Source: DAINPP01 sp963667315
Lineage (GTDB): Bacteria > Thermotogota > Thermotogae > MWEM01
Length of the DNA: 64,000 bases
Assembly: GCA_963667315.1 (NCBI GenBank)
Contig: OY763325.1
Location: 2,790,001-2,854,000 of the forward strand
Direction of reading: 5' to 3'
This document shows positions 17,279 through 26,254 of this stretch, piece after piece (the stretch's first letter is position 1; every line of letters starts with the position of its first letter). The position numbers were made by a program, and so were the translations under genes. The notes below the pieces were generated by a model, which was not told the DNA's origin, did no database searches, and was given only the letters and a program-made list of their open reading frames with translations.

Positions 17279-18414
17279 TGATACCGTTTAATCGACAGAA
17301 TTTATTTGGGAAAGAATTTGAATATATACAGGATGCGTATGCCGCGGGAAAATTGTCCGGGGACGGCAAGTACACCCGATTGTGTTCTGAGTTTATGGAA
17401 AAGCGTTTTCATGTCAATAAAGTGCTTTTGACAACATCGGGAACACATGCGCTTGAGATGCCGTTGATATTGATTGATTTACGAGAAGGGGATGAAGTCA
17501 TTTTGCCGTCCTATACCTTTGTCTCCACTGTCAATGCCATTGTTTTGAGAGGCGCGACCCCCGTTTTCTGTGAGATAAGAGAAGATAATCTGAATATCGA
17601 CGAGACGAAGATCGAAGCGTTGATCACAGCGAAGACAAAGGCGATCATGCCGGTTCATTATGCCGGTGTCGCCTGTGAGATGGATACGATCATGGCACTT
17701 GCCGAAAAGTATCAGCTGTTTGTCATAGAGGATGCCGCACAGGCGATTGATGCGAAATATAAAGACCTGTATCTCGGCACGATAGGCGATTTTGGTGCCT
17801 TCAGTTTTCATGAGACAAAAAACATCTCAATGGGGGAAGGGGGCGCATTACTCATCAACAATCCCGATTTCGTTGAGCGGGCGGAGATTGTCAGGGAAAA
17901 AGGGACAAACAGAAGTCAGTTCTTCAGAGGAGAAGTGGATAAATATACATGGGTGGATATCGGGTCCAGTTATCTGCCATCTGAGATTAACGCGGCGGTA
18001 CTTTACCATCAGCTTGAGAATATTGATCTGATTATGTCAAAGAGAAAGGCCCTCTATAATCGTTATCATGATGGGCTGAAGTTTCTCGAAGATGAAGGGA
18101 TTTTGCGCCTGCCGGTGATTAACAACTTTGCGATGCCGAATTATCATATCTTTTATATCCTGCTTAATTCTGAAAATACAAGAAATAAATTGATGTCAAC
18201 ATTAAAATCAAAAGGCATATATGCGGTTTTCCACTACATACCACTACATACCTCAACTTATTATAAGCAAAATTATGATACTGTCAGCTTGCCGGTAACG
18301 GAAAAGTTGAGTGCTTGTTTGTTGCGACTTCCTATGTTTTTCAGTCTGGGGGAAAGTGAAATTGATTATTGTATCAATACCATAGTTGATTTTTTCAAGG
18401 GGAATGCCGAATGA
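17278..18414 (+). CDS. wecE: dTDP-4-amino-4,6-dideoxygalactose transaminase
   Basis: 378 residues. It is a close match along its length to the E. coli WecE type of DegT aminotransferase: MIPFN start, GKLSGDGKYTR, PSYTFVSTVNA, PVHYAGVACEMDTIMALA, EDAAQ, SFHETKNISMGEGGA with the PLP lysine K181, EKGTNRSQFFRGEVDKYTW and AVFHYIPLH. It converts dTDP-4-keto-6-deoxyglucose to dTDP-Fuc4N using glutamate. I chose the second of two adjacent ATGs because it gives the family N-terminus and better spacing from GAGGGG. RmlA and RmlB supply its substrate and WecF would use the product after N-acylation. Confidence 0.93.
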   Translation: MIPFNRQNLFGKEFEYIQDAYAAGKLSGDGKYTRLCSEFMEKRFHVNKVLLTTSGTHALEMPLILIDLREGDEVILPSYTFVSTVNAIVLRGATPVFCEIREDNLNIDETKIEALITAKTKAIMPVHYAGVACEMDTIMALAEKYQLFVIEDAAQAIDAKYKDLYLGTIGDFGAFSFHETKNISMGEGGALLINNPDFVERAEIVREKGTNRSQFFRGEVDKYTWVDIGSSYLPSEINAAVLYHQLENIDLIMSKRKALYNRYHDGLKFLEDEGILRLPVINNFAMPNYHIFYILLNSENTRNKLMSTLKSKGIYAVFHYIPLHTSTYYKQNYDTVSLPVTEKLSACLLRLPMFFSLGESEIDYCINTIVDFFKGNAE

Positions 18415-19556
18415 AAAATTTGATTATCAGCGGAATGCTGCGCTCGGGAACAACCCTTCTGGAAAAGTTATTGTACAATCATCCTGAACTGGGGATTTAT
18501 TCACAGCCTTATCCGTATGTGTATGTCCATTTTAAACAGATGTTTTACGATTCAAAAAAGGTTGAAGATAAAATGCCCCTGGATAATTATTTTTTAAATG
18601 ATGCTTATACAACAGATGATTTTTACCATTTTTTAGATTGTACAGCTATCCGTACTGAGATGATTGAAACCATTTTCAGAAAGATGTTTTCATACAGTGG
18701 ACAGGGGGAAAAACGGGTCAACGATGAGCGTTTCATTAAACGATTAAGACCGGGACGCTTTAGCACATTTTATGAAGAATTGTTGCACCTTCTTTCTAAG
18801 ATTGAGACTGAAACCCGTACCTATTATGGGATGAAAGAAGTATTAAATGAAGAGTATCTTCCTTATATACTTGAAAAGGTCACCGACTCGAAAGCCATTA
18901 TTATTCTCAGGGATCCGAGAGATGTTATGACTTCTTTGAATTATGGCGAACATGAAAAATATACCGGGATTTCCAGACCTTTATTGTTTGACATCAGAAA
19001 CTGGAGAAAAAGTGTTGCTTTTGCCACTTACCTGAAGCATCACAAGCATTTCATAATCGTTAGATACGAGGATTTGATCAAAAACCCCTACAAAAAATTA
19101 AATCAGATCACAGACTTCCTGGGGGTATCGACGTATGATGAACGATTTCTTGAAAAAGGGATTTACGATCAAAATGGAAAGTTATGGGGAGGGAATTCCT
19201 CATTTGGTCAAAAGGGCTTTATCAATAAGGATTCTGTCGGGAAGTACAAGACGCATCTGAATAAAAAAATGATTCGGTTGATTGAACATCTATGTCTTCC
19301 TGAAATGCACTATCTGGGATATGATTTCCAGGAAACCGCTGAATTTTCAAAAGATTTTATTCAAACCTACAGTGAAGCGTTAAGCAGCGACAGACAGGAA
19401 CTTAATGAAAGGTTCTTGTTTAATAATGAAAACAAGGCACTTGAATTGATGAGATATGATATGTTAACAGGACATCATAAGAATAAAAAGATATCAGACT
19501 ATTTTATTTTCGATAAAGTTCTGAATGAATTTCAAAAGACGGGTGATTGGGATTAA
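18411..19556 (+). CDS. Sulfotransferase (copy 1)
   Basis: 381 residues of the P-loop sulfotransferase fold. The 5'-phosphosulfate loop GMLRSGTTLLEKLL is at 8-21 and the 3'-phosphate motif IILRDPRDVMTSL at 164-176; RYEDL (about 220) is the conserved segment following. It would move sulfate from PAPS to a hydroxyl of a glycan or lipid. It overlaps wecE by four bases (ATGA). PAPS-making genes lie at 26.3-28.9, 35.1 and 36.7-39.4 kb. The acceptor is unknown. About 70 residues after the last conserved block have no recognised role. Confidence 0.85.
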   Translation: MKNLIISGMLRSGTTLLEKLLYNHPELGIYSQPYPYVYVHFKQMFYDSKKVEDKMPLDNYFLNDAYTTDDFYHFLDCTAIRTEMIETIFRKMFSYSGQGEKRVNDERFIKRLRPGRFSTFYEELLHLLSKIETETRTYYGMKEVLNEEYLPYILEKVTDSKAIIILRDPRDVMTSLNYGEHEKYTGISRPLLFDIRNWRKSVAFATYLKHHKHFIIVRYEDLIKNPYKKLNQITDFLGVSTYDERFLEKGIYDQNGKLWGGNSSFGQKGFINKDSVGKYKTHLNKKMIRLIEHLCLPEMHYLGYDFQETAEFSKDFIQTYSEALSSDRQELNERFLFNNENKALELMRYDMLTGHHKNKKISDYFIFDKVLNEFQKTGDWD

Positions 19557-20700
19557 AAAGGTTGCCATCATCGGTGCAAACGAATATCAGGCAAGATTGA
19601 TTCAAAAGGCGGTTTCTCTTGGTTATGAAACCCACGTTTTTGCTTGGGAACAGGGGGCTGTGGGAAAAGATTTTGCCCATTTCTTTTATCCGATTAGTAT
19701 TCTGGATAAAGAGCTCATTCTGGAACAGCTGAAGCTGATAAAACCGGATGCTGTATGTTCGGTGGCATCTGATTTGGCCGTTCCCACTGTAAATTTTATT
19801 GCAGATCAACTGGGCTTGATTTCAAATCCGTTCTGTAAAACGGAACAGACGGTGAATAAATATAAGATGAAAAGTATTTTGGATCACCATCGATTACCGA
19901 CGACGAAGTATAGATTAATCAAGAAAGAGGAGGTGTATGATCTTAGCGATTTTCACTTTCCCTTGATCGTAAAACCGGTTGATCGTTCAGGGAGCAGAGG
20001 GGTTACGGCCGTATATGATAATTCTGAGTTATCTGTTGCGGTCCATGCGGCTTTTCATGTATCATTTGTTCAAGAGGTTATTGTGGAAGAATTTGCACCG
20101 GGGGATGAGTTTAGTGTTGAATTCATTTCACAACATGGAGAGCATCATTTTCTTCAGATTACTCAAAAATATACGACACAATTCCCTCATTTTATTGAAA
20201 AGGCGCATTTTTCCCCTGCAAGATTGAATAAAGAAACCCGGGAAAAGATCAAAGGTATCGTGAAAGCATCGTTGAATGCCTTGGAGATTGAAACCGGAGC
20301 CTCTCATTCTGAGATTAAGATGGATCGGGAGGGGAATTTGAATATTATTGAAATTGGTGCCAGAATGGGTGGCGATTTCATCGGTTCAGACATGGTTTTT
20401 TATACGACCGGATACGATTATTTAAAGGCAGTACTGGATTGCGCTCTTGGAAATAAGATAATCATCCCCACCGATTTGAACCTGAATAAGACCTTGGTTT
20501 ATTTTCTGTTTGATGAAAGTGATTATGTGAAATATCAGATAATCAGGAAAAAGTATTCGGAATGTCTGGTGGATGCCGTTCTTCATGAAGGCGATCTTGC
20601 TTCTCCTGAGGACAGCTCAACTCGAAACGGATATTTTATTTTGAGAATGGATCGGCAGGAAGAATTGGAAGCTATTTTTAATATCCTGAATTTAAACTGA
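19525..20700 (+). CDS. ATP-grasp ligase
   Basis: Up to 391 residues. preATP-grasp domain (KKVAIIGANEYQARLIQKA; AVCSVASDLAVPTVNF), ATP-grasp domain (FPLIVKPVDRSGSRGVTAV; VIVEEFAPGDEFSVEF) and metal-binding block SEIKMDREGNLNIIEIGARMGG, whose Glu and Asn/Arg positions are typical of carboxylate-amine ligases. The start is uncertain: ATG 19525 lacks a ribosome site and overlaps the previous gene by 32 bases; GTG 19543 is an alternative. It lies between the sulfotransferase and rmlB in the dTDP-Fuc4N operon, where an N-acylating enzyme would be expected, so joining a carboxylic acid to the 4-amino group is an attractive but unproven role. Confidence 0.78.
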   Translation: MNFKRRVIGIKKVAIIGANEYQARLIQKAVSLGYETHVFAWEQGAVGKDFAHFFYPISILDKELILEQLKLIKPDAVCSVASDLAVPTVNFIADQLGLISNPFCKTEQTVNKYKMKSILDHHRLPTTKYRLIKKEEVYDLSDFHFPLIVKPVDRSGSRGVTAVYDNSELSVAVHAAFHVSFVQEVIVEEFAPGDEFSVEFISQHGEHHFLQITQKYTTQFPHFIEKAHFSPARLNKETREKIKGIVKASLNALEIETGASHSEIKMDREGNLNIIEIGARMGGDFIGSDMVFYTTGYDYLKAVLDCALGNKIIIPTDLNLNKTLVYFLFDESDYVKYQIIRKKYSECLVDAVLHEGDLASPEDSSTRNGYFILRMDRQEELEAIFNILNLN

Positions 20701-20717
20701 GAAATGTGGAGGCGTAT

Positions 20718-21770
20718 ATGCTATTACTTGTTACCGGAATAGCCGGTTTTATCGGTAGTAATTTTTTAACATATTACATGAAACAATATCCTGAAAGGAA
20801 AATAATCGGTATAGATAAATTGACGTATGCGGGGAATCTTGAAAATCTTTCCGGCTTTCTTGACGATAAAAGATTTGAATTTATCAAGGTGGATATCTGT
20901 GATTCAACGGCTATCGATGCCGTTTTTGAACAAAATGATATTGACGGAGTCATCAATTTTGCAGCGGAATCGCATGTCGACCGTTCTATTCATGATCCTC
21001 AGATATTCCTGAAAACGAATATTCTCGGAACTCAGACTTTATTGGATGCTGTTAAAAAATATTGGTATAAGGATGGGCATTGGCTATCCGCTAAGAAGTA
21101 TTTGCAGGTCTCTACCGATGAGGTTTATGGCGCACTGGGACCCAGAGGGTTCTTTACGGAAACAACACCACTCGATCCGCATAGTCCGTATTCAGCCTCA
21201 AAAGCGTCGGCCGATCTTATCTGCAAGGCATATCATGATACCTTTGGCTTGCCGTTGAATATTACAAGGTGTTCCAATAATTATGGCCCTTATCAGTTCC
21301 CCGAAAAGCTGATTCCCCTGATGATCAACAATGCGTTGAATCACAAGCCTTTGCCGGTTTATGGGGATGGCAGACAGATCAGGGACTGGCTTTATGTGGA
21401 AGACCATTGCCAGGCGATTGACAGGGTCTTTGAGCAGGCAAAGGCAGGCGAGGTTTACAATATCGGTGGGCATAATGAGCGAGAAAACATTGGGATCGTT
21501 GAAAAGATCATCCAATCCCTGAATGAAAAAACAGGGGATCAGGCGATCAATACAAGTCTCATCAGATATGTTAAGGATCGTCTCGGGCATGACAGACGGT
21601 ACGGGATAGATCCTGAGAAGATTAAACGGGATATCGGCTGGGAACCCTCGGTCATGTTTGAAAGGGGTATTGAGGATACGATAAACTGGTATCTGGAAAA
21701 TAAAGACTGGGTAAACCGTGTGATTTCCGGCGATTATCAGAATTTCTATGCAAAGAATTATCAATTGTAA
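20718..21770 (+). CDS. rmlB: dTDP-glucose 4,6-dehydratase (copy 1)
   Basis: 350 residues. Rossmann TGIAGFIGSNF (6-16), active-site STDEVYG (132-138) with the catalytic Asp-Glu pair, Y158/K162 in YSASK, and RCSNNYGPYQFPEKLIPLMI, all diagnostic of RmlB. It makes dTDP-4-keto-6-deoxyglucose, the WecE substrate. The start is the ATG at 20718, with GTGGAGG just before it; the frame is also open from a GTG at 20706 that lies inside this ribosome site. A second copy at 41418 is highly similar. Confidence 0.95.
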   Translation: MLLLVTGIAGFIGSNFLTYYMKQYPERKIIGIDKLTYAGNLENLSGFLDDKRFEFIKVDICDSTAIDAVFEQNDIDGVINFAAESHVDRSIHDPQIFLKTNILGTQTLLDAVKKYWYKDGHWLSAKKYLQVSTDEVYGALGPRGFFTETTPLDPHSPYSASKASADLICKAYHDTFGLPLNITRCSNNYGPYQFPEKLIPLMINNALNHKPLPVYGDGRQIRDWLYVEDHCQAIDRVFEQAKAGEVYNIGGHNERENIGIVEKIIQSLNEKTGDQAINTSLIRYVKDRLGHDRRYGIDPEKIKRDIGWEPSVMFERGIEDTINWYLENKDWVNRVISGDYQNFYAKNYQL

Positions 21771-21788
21771 ATCATTTGGAGGAAAGCT

Positions 21789-23225
21789 TTGTTATTTAAT
21801 TCAATTCAATTTCTCATCTTTTTACCCATAGTTTTTCTTCTTTACTGGTTTGTTTTTTCGAAGAAACTCAAATTACAGAACTTTTTTCTTTTAATCGCGA
21901 GTTATTTTTTTTACGGTTGTTGGGATTGGCGTTTTCTGTTTCTGATTCTGTTTAGTTCACTGGTTGATTTTTCCGTGGGAATTGGCTTATCAAAATGTGA
22001 ACAAAAATCACGAAGAAAATTGTTGCTTTTTATCAGTGTCTTTGTCAACCTCGGCTTTCTGGCGATTTTTAAATATTTTAACTTCTTTATAGAAAATTTT
22101 ATGAGCCTTGTGTTTTTTTTGGGTTTTAAAATAAACGATCCGGTATTCTTACAACTAATCCTGCCAGTTGGTATCAGTTTTTACACCTTTCAGACCTTGA
22201 GCTATACCATTGATGTTTATAAAAAACAGATTCAACCGACAACTGATCTGATAGGTTTTCTGGCTTTTGTCAGCTTCTTCCCTCAATTGGTAGCCGGTCC
22301 TATAGAACGAGCGGCAAATCTTTTGCCACAATTTGAAAAAGAAAGATATTTCTCATATGAAAATGCGGTGACGGGATTGAGGCATATCCTCTGGGGGTTT
22401 GTCAAGAAGATGGTCATAGCCGACAACTGTGCGGTATATGTCAACGAGATCTTTGGTCAATACGAAACCCTCAATGGCAGCACGTTACTGCTTGGGGCGA
22501 TCTTCTTTTCCTTTCAGATATACGGTGATTTTTCCGGTTACTCGGATATTGCAATAGGTGTTGCAAAACTTTTTGGCTTTGATCTGATGAAAAATTTTAA
22601 TTATCCTTATTTCTCAAGGAATATTGCGGAATTCTGGAAAAGATGGCATATCTCCCTTTCTACATGGTTCAGAGATTATGTCTATATTCCGCTTGGTGGA
22701 AACAGAAAGGGTTTTCGACGACAAGTCATAAATACTATGATAATCTTTCTCGTGAGTGGTTTCTGGCATGGTGCCAATTGGACTTTCATCGTTTGGGGGT
22801 TGCTCAATGCGGTTTATTTTATCCCGTCATTATTAAAAAAACGGTCTTCTGCCACTGAAATTGTTGCAAAAGGAAAGCTGCTGCCTTCGCTAAAAGAATT
22901 TTTTCAGATGGTATCGACATATCTTCTGACTGTTTTGGCATGGATTATTTTCCGTTCCGATAGTGTGCCGGATGCAGTGAAATATATCAGGGGTATTTTT
23001 AACCGGACATTGTTTGAACGGCCGACTGTTTTATCCTATAAAACCATCGGCTTTGTTCTGATTTTTATCCTGCTGGAATGGGTACAAAGGGAGAGTGATA
23101 GCCCCTTTGATTTCAAATTCAGTAGATCAAACCGGATGATAAGATGGGGGCTTTATTATATTGCCATCATTGTCATTGTTGCTTATGGCGGTATTCAACA
23201 GGAATTTATTTATTTTCAGTTTTAG
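21789..23225 (+). CDS. MBOAT-family O-acyltransferase (AlgI-like)
   Basis: 478 residues with about ten or more membrane spans. Family marks: MLFNSIQFLIFLPIVFLLYW start, SYFFYGCWDWRF, DVYKKQI, FVSFFPQLVAGPIERA, and the catalytic histidine in VSGFWHGANWTFIVWG (about residues 317-332). Such proteins pass acyl (usually acetyl) groups across the membrane to an exported polymer, as AlgI does for alginate. The start is TTG at 21789 after GGAGGAAAGC. The next gene encodes a probable SGNH partner, matching the AlgI/AlgJ and DltB/DltD pairings. Confidence 0.9.
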   Translation: MLFNSIQFLIFLPIVFLLYWFVFSKKLKLQNFFLLIASYFFYGCWDWRFLFLILFSSLVDFSVGIGLSKCEQKSRRKLLLFISVFVNLGFLAIFKYFNFFIENFMSLVFFLGFKINDPVFLQLILPVGISFYTFQTLSYTIDVYKKQIQPTTDLIGFLAFVSFFPQLVAGPIERAANLLPQFEKERYFSYENAVTGLRHILWGFVKKMVIADNCAVYVNEIFGQYETLNGSTLLLGAIFFSFQIYGDFSGYSDIAIGVAKLFGFDLMKNFNYPYFSRNIAEFWKRWHISLSTWFRDYVYIPLGGNRKGFRRQVINTMIIFLVSGFWHGANWTFIVWGLLNAVYFIPSLLKKRSSATEIVAKGKLLPSLKEFFQMVSTYLLTVLAWIIFRSDSVPDAVKYIRGIFNRTLFERPTVLSYKTIGFVLIFILLEWVQRESDSPFDFKFSRSNRMIRWGLYYIAIIVIVAYGGIQQEFIYFQF

Positions 23226-23227
23226 GA

Positions 23228-24109
23228 GTGGTCCATATAAAAAAGTTTTTGGTAAGTGGTATGGTCTTTCTTTTAATCGGAATCTTTTTATATACGATAC
23301 TCTACCTTTCAGTTGATCGTATCCTGAATAGAAAAGAATCAGATGCAATCTATATCTGGGGAGACTCGCAGACTTTTGAAGGGTTGGATATCGAATTGCT
23401 GAAAGAAAGAACGGGACAAAAGATTTATTCAGCTGCACAACACGGAGCGGGCGTTTATGATTTTCTCGTTTTTAGTGAAAAAGTTCCGGAACGGGTAAGT
23501 GTCATTATTGCTTTTTCAAAATTGGCACTTATCAGGGATAAAAATCGCGATTATAATTCAACAGGGTTGTCCTTGAAGACGATTCGATTGTTGTCAGAAC
23601 ATGGGTATTCGTTTGAGGAAATGTATGATATTTTTCAGAGGAATATTATTCCGGTGAAAATGTATTCGTCAATGTCAAAACATCATGCAGCATCTGTAAC
23701 GATTAATGAATCGGCAAAGGAAGGACTTCTTGATGTATTTTCCGAGAAGAAGGGGGCTATGGATGATAAAGCGGCCCTTTATCTTCTTGGGCTGAAGCGG
23801 TTAGTCGAAAAGGAATGTGAAATCACGCTGATTGAGTTTCCCATAAATTCTATGATACGCTCGAATGAGATGAATTCAGGTATTAAAAATGATTTAGACG
23901 ATTTTCGCAGGAACGTGATGGATTTCTGCACTATTGACTTGGAGCAGGATATCACGTTTGATCAGAACGAAAATTATATGTACGATTTGACGCATTTGAA
24001 CGCGTCCGGTGCGGCCTTTATTACTGGGGAGATCATCATCGATGAGTTGGATGATCAGCAAAACAATTTTTATCTCATCAATAACAGTTATTATGAATGG
24101 AGTGATTGA
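23228..24109 (+). CDS. SGNH-like extracytoplasmic partner of the MBOAT acyltransferase
   Basis: About 290 residues. One N-terminal membrane anchor (KKFLVSGMVFLLIGIFLYTILYL), then an extracytoplasmic domain with block I IWGDSQTFEGL (Asp-Ser pair of SGNH enzymes) and the C-terminal DLTHLNASG, giving the Asp-x-x-His pair. This is the pattern of AlgJ/DltD-type acyltransfer partners. The start is unclear: GTG 23228 overlaps the AGGAG ribosome site, while an ATA at 23237 has ideal spacing. The frame is open far into the MBOAT gene, so the longer version starting at 23144 is unlikely. Confidence 0.72.
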   Translation: MVHIKKFLVSGMVFLLIGIFLYTILYLSVDRILNRKESDAIYIWGDSQTFEGLDIELLKERTGQKIYSAAQHGAGVYDFLVFSEKVPERVSVIIAFSKLALIRDKNRDYNSTGLSLKTIRLLSEHGYSFEEMYDIFQRNIIPVKMYSSMSKHHAASVTINESAKEGLLDVFSEKKGAMDDKAALYLLGLKRLVEKECEITLIEFPINSMIRSNEMNSGIKNDLDDFRRNVMDFCTIDLEQDITFDQNENYMYDLTHLNASGAAFITGEIIIDELDDQQNNFYLINNSYYEWSD

Positions 24110-25048
24110 ATGACCTTCAGTATCGTTATTCCCACCTTGAACAGACCGGATGTGCTGGAAGAGACCCTTGTTTCCATCCGTAAACAGTCCCGTCAGCCGG
24201 AACGGATCGTCATCATCGATCAGAGTTCCGATAATCGGACGAAGGTATTATGCCGGCAGTACCGAGAAGTTCTGTATATTCATTCAACCGTTAAATCCTC
24301 ATCTATAGGGAGAAATACCGGGATTGACACTGTCGATTCGGATATCGTCTTTTTCCTCGATGATGATGTTGAACTGCTGCCGGATTATTTTAAAACGATC
24401 CTTAATACCTATGAGAAAGATGATTCGATAGTTGGGGTTCAGGGCTGGGTGAGGAAATATCATTCATTCGGCAGGGTATCGAATCTCATCAGAAAGGTAT
24501 TCCTTTTTGAACATGATTCGGGAAGGATGAGGCTTTTAAGCACCTTTCTCGGAACCAATTTTGAAAAAAGACCACCTGAAACAACGGAAATTGAATGGTG
24601 TAACGGCTGCGGGTTTTCCGTCAGAACGTCGATTGCCAAAAAAGAAAAATTTGAAGCGTATTTTTTCCTGTATTCTCTGGCGGAAGACAGGGATTTTTCA
24701 TACCGATGCTCAAAATACGGAAAGCTGCTGATGAATCCGGCTGCGGAAATGATTCATAAGGTGGTCAATATCTCCCGGCTTCCTTCGGAGAAGAAAACGA
24801 GAATGACGTATGTGCATCAGATGTATCTGATCGCAAAAAATCACGGTTGGTCGTTTAAAACGTCTTCCGCCTACTGGTGGAATGTATTCGGGCGACTCCT
24901 TTTTAAACTCCTGCCGGCTTTGACGTTTAAGAAGGACAAAAGGGATGATTTTAAGAATAACTGGGTTTCTTTTGTTTATGTACTTAAGAAAAGAAAAACG
25001 ATTACCAACAACGATATTGACGATTTTAATAAATGGTTGATGCGTTGA
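24110..25048 (+). CDS. Family 2 glycosyltransferase
   Basis: 312 residues, GT-A fold. SIVIPTLNRPDVLEETLVSI at the N-terminus, then IGRNTGID and the metal-binding FFLDDDVEL at about residues 82-90; the acceptor-side block EWCNGCGFSVRTSIA and EDRDFSYR (probable catalytic Asp) at about 195. A cytoplasmic, nucleotide-sugar dependent enzyme of glycan assembly. Its ATG follows directly on the previous stop codon. It is the last gene of the plus operon and converges on the next gene with only 10 bases between, with no visible terminator. Confidence 0.88.
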   Translation: MTFSIVIPTLNRPDVLEETLVSIRKQSRQPERIVIIDQSSDNRTKVLCRQYREVLYIHSTVKSSSIGRNTGIDTVDSDIVFFLDDDVELLPDYFKTILNTYEKDDSIVGVQGWVRKYHSFGRVSNLIRKVFLFEHDSGRMRLLSTFLGTNFEKRPPETTEIEWCNGCGFSVRTSIAKKEKFEAYFFLYSLAEDRDFSYRCSKYGKLLMNPAAEMIHKVVNISRLPSEKKTRMTYVHQMYLIAKNHGWSFKTSSAYWWNVFGRLLFKLLPALTFKKDKRDDFKNNWVSFVYVLKKRKTITNNDIDDFNKWLMR

Positions 25049-25058
25049 GAGCGGCCGG

Positions 25059-26225
25059 TTAATTTTGCTTTGATACGGCGGCGATAATCTTCTTCGCTGC
25101 TATTTCCCATGTGAAGCTGTTTAAGACATAAGCCCTCTCATCCTGTCCTTTATGCCATTGATTTCTTTCTTCAAACCCTTTTTTAAGACAGGTGTACATG
25201 GAGCCTTCATCTTCAATCTCCCACATAAGGGAATCAAAGGGTTTTAATATCTCTCTGAGACCGTTGATATTGCTTGTCAATACGCGTCTTTCACATGCCA
25301 TGTAAGAGGATATCTTCAACGACAACCCTTCGATGTCTTTTCTTTCCGGAATCCAGACCTGAAGACAGATATCCGAAGCGGAGATATAATCCGGGACTTC
25401 TTTGTTCTGTACCGAGCCGGTAAATGAAATCTTGCTTTCCAGATCATTCTCGGCAATATGTTTTTCCAGTATATTTCTGTACTTCCCCTCCCCAACCAGT
25501 AAACAATGTGCGTTATTGTCAACATTTTCAAGGAATTTCTTAAAGGCTTTTAAGAAATAAACAAGGCCGTTGATATAGGTCATCGAATTAAACGTACCGA
25601 CGAAGCAGAAGGTGAATTGACCTTCGGGGATGGCGAATCTTGACCGGCAGTTTGATTGTCCGCGGTCTTTGAAAACTTCGGGATCTGTACCGTGTCGGAT
25701 AACATGAATGGCCTCTTTTTTTGAAGGGTAAATTTCTGAAAGTTGCCTTTTCTGTTCATTTGTCATCACCCTGATCAAATCGGCGGTGTTGATCTGCTGC
25801 TTTTGGACCGTTTCAAAAAAACCTTTGATTAAGACATTCTTAAAATCGCTATCCTGAATCACCGAATTGATCTCGATAAAATTTGGTTTGTTTGCTTTTC
25901 TGACAACCCTTGAAAGTGCTTTTGCATTTAAAAGATCCCGTGAATACACAAAATCGGGGTCATACTTTTTGATCAAAGCGGGGAGTTTTTTTCTGAGTTG
26001 ATGATGAAATCTGAGATAATTAAGACCGTTTTTTTCACCAACTGCTATCTGTTCATCTATAAACCCATACGATTCTCTCGTTCCCGTTTCGGGATAAAAA
26101 GGAGCCACCAGAATGACATCATGTCCCAGTTTTTTTAAGGCTTTTCCGATTTCGGTAAAATGAATCTTGTTTCCCGAATTTTTTTCTCTTTCAAGACTGA
26201 TGCTGGTCATATATAGTATTTTCAT
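25059..26225 (-). CDS. Family 4 glycosyltransferase
   Basis: 388 residues. N-terminal KILYMTSISLEREKNSGNKIHFTEIGKAL (acceptor domain, glycine-rich loop), DFVYSRD, VIRHGTDPEVF, then the donor domain with FCFVGTFNS and, in place of the usual EGxxxxxxE, DIEGLSLKISSYMACERRVL. The start is the ATG at 26225, with AAAGGAG six bases before it; the earlier ATG at 26243 lacks one. It follows cysNC on the same strand after about 30 bases, so it may be expressed with the sulfate-activation genes. Confidence 0.85.
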   Translation of the reverse strand: MKILYMTSISLEREKNSGNKIHFTEIGKALKKLGHDVILVAPFYPETGTRESYGFIDEQIAVGEKNGLNYLRFHHQLRKKLPALIKKYDPDFVYSRDLLNAKALSRVVRKANKPNFIEINSVIQDSDFKNVLIKGFFETVQKQQINTADLIRVMTNEQKRQLSEIYPSKKEAIHVIRHGTDPEVFKDRGQSNCRSRFAIPEGQFTFCFVGTFNSMTYINGLVYFLKAFKKFLENVDNNAHCLLVGEGKYRNILEKHIAENDLESKISFTGSVQNKEVPDYISASDICLQVWIPERKDIEGLSLKISSYMACERRVLTSNINGLREILKPFDSLMWEIEDEGSMYTCLKKGFEERNQWHKGQDERAYVLNSFTWEIAAKKIIAAVSKQN

Positions 26226-26254
26226 GGGTGACTCCTTTATCAATAGAATGTTCT

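Noticed and set aside
21198..21764. Minus-strand frame of 188 residues inside rmlB
   Set aside because: Shadow of rmlB; a similar shadow occurs inside the second rmlB copy at 41451.
23144..23227. A longer version of the SGNH-partner gene beginning at 23144
   Set aside because: The extra residues are Cys/His-rich shadow sequence read from inside the MBOAT gene in another frame; AGGAG lies at the MBOAT stop instead.
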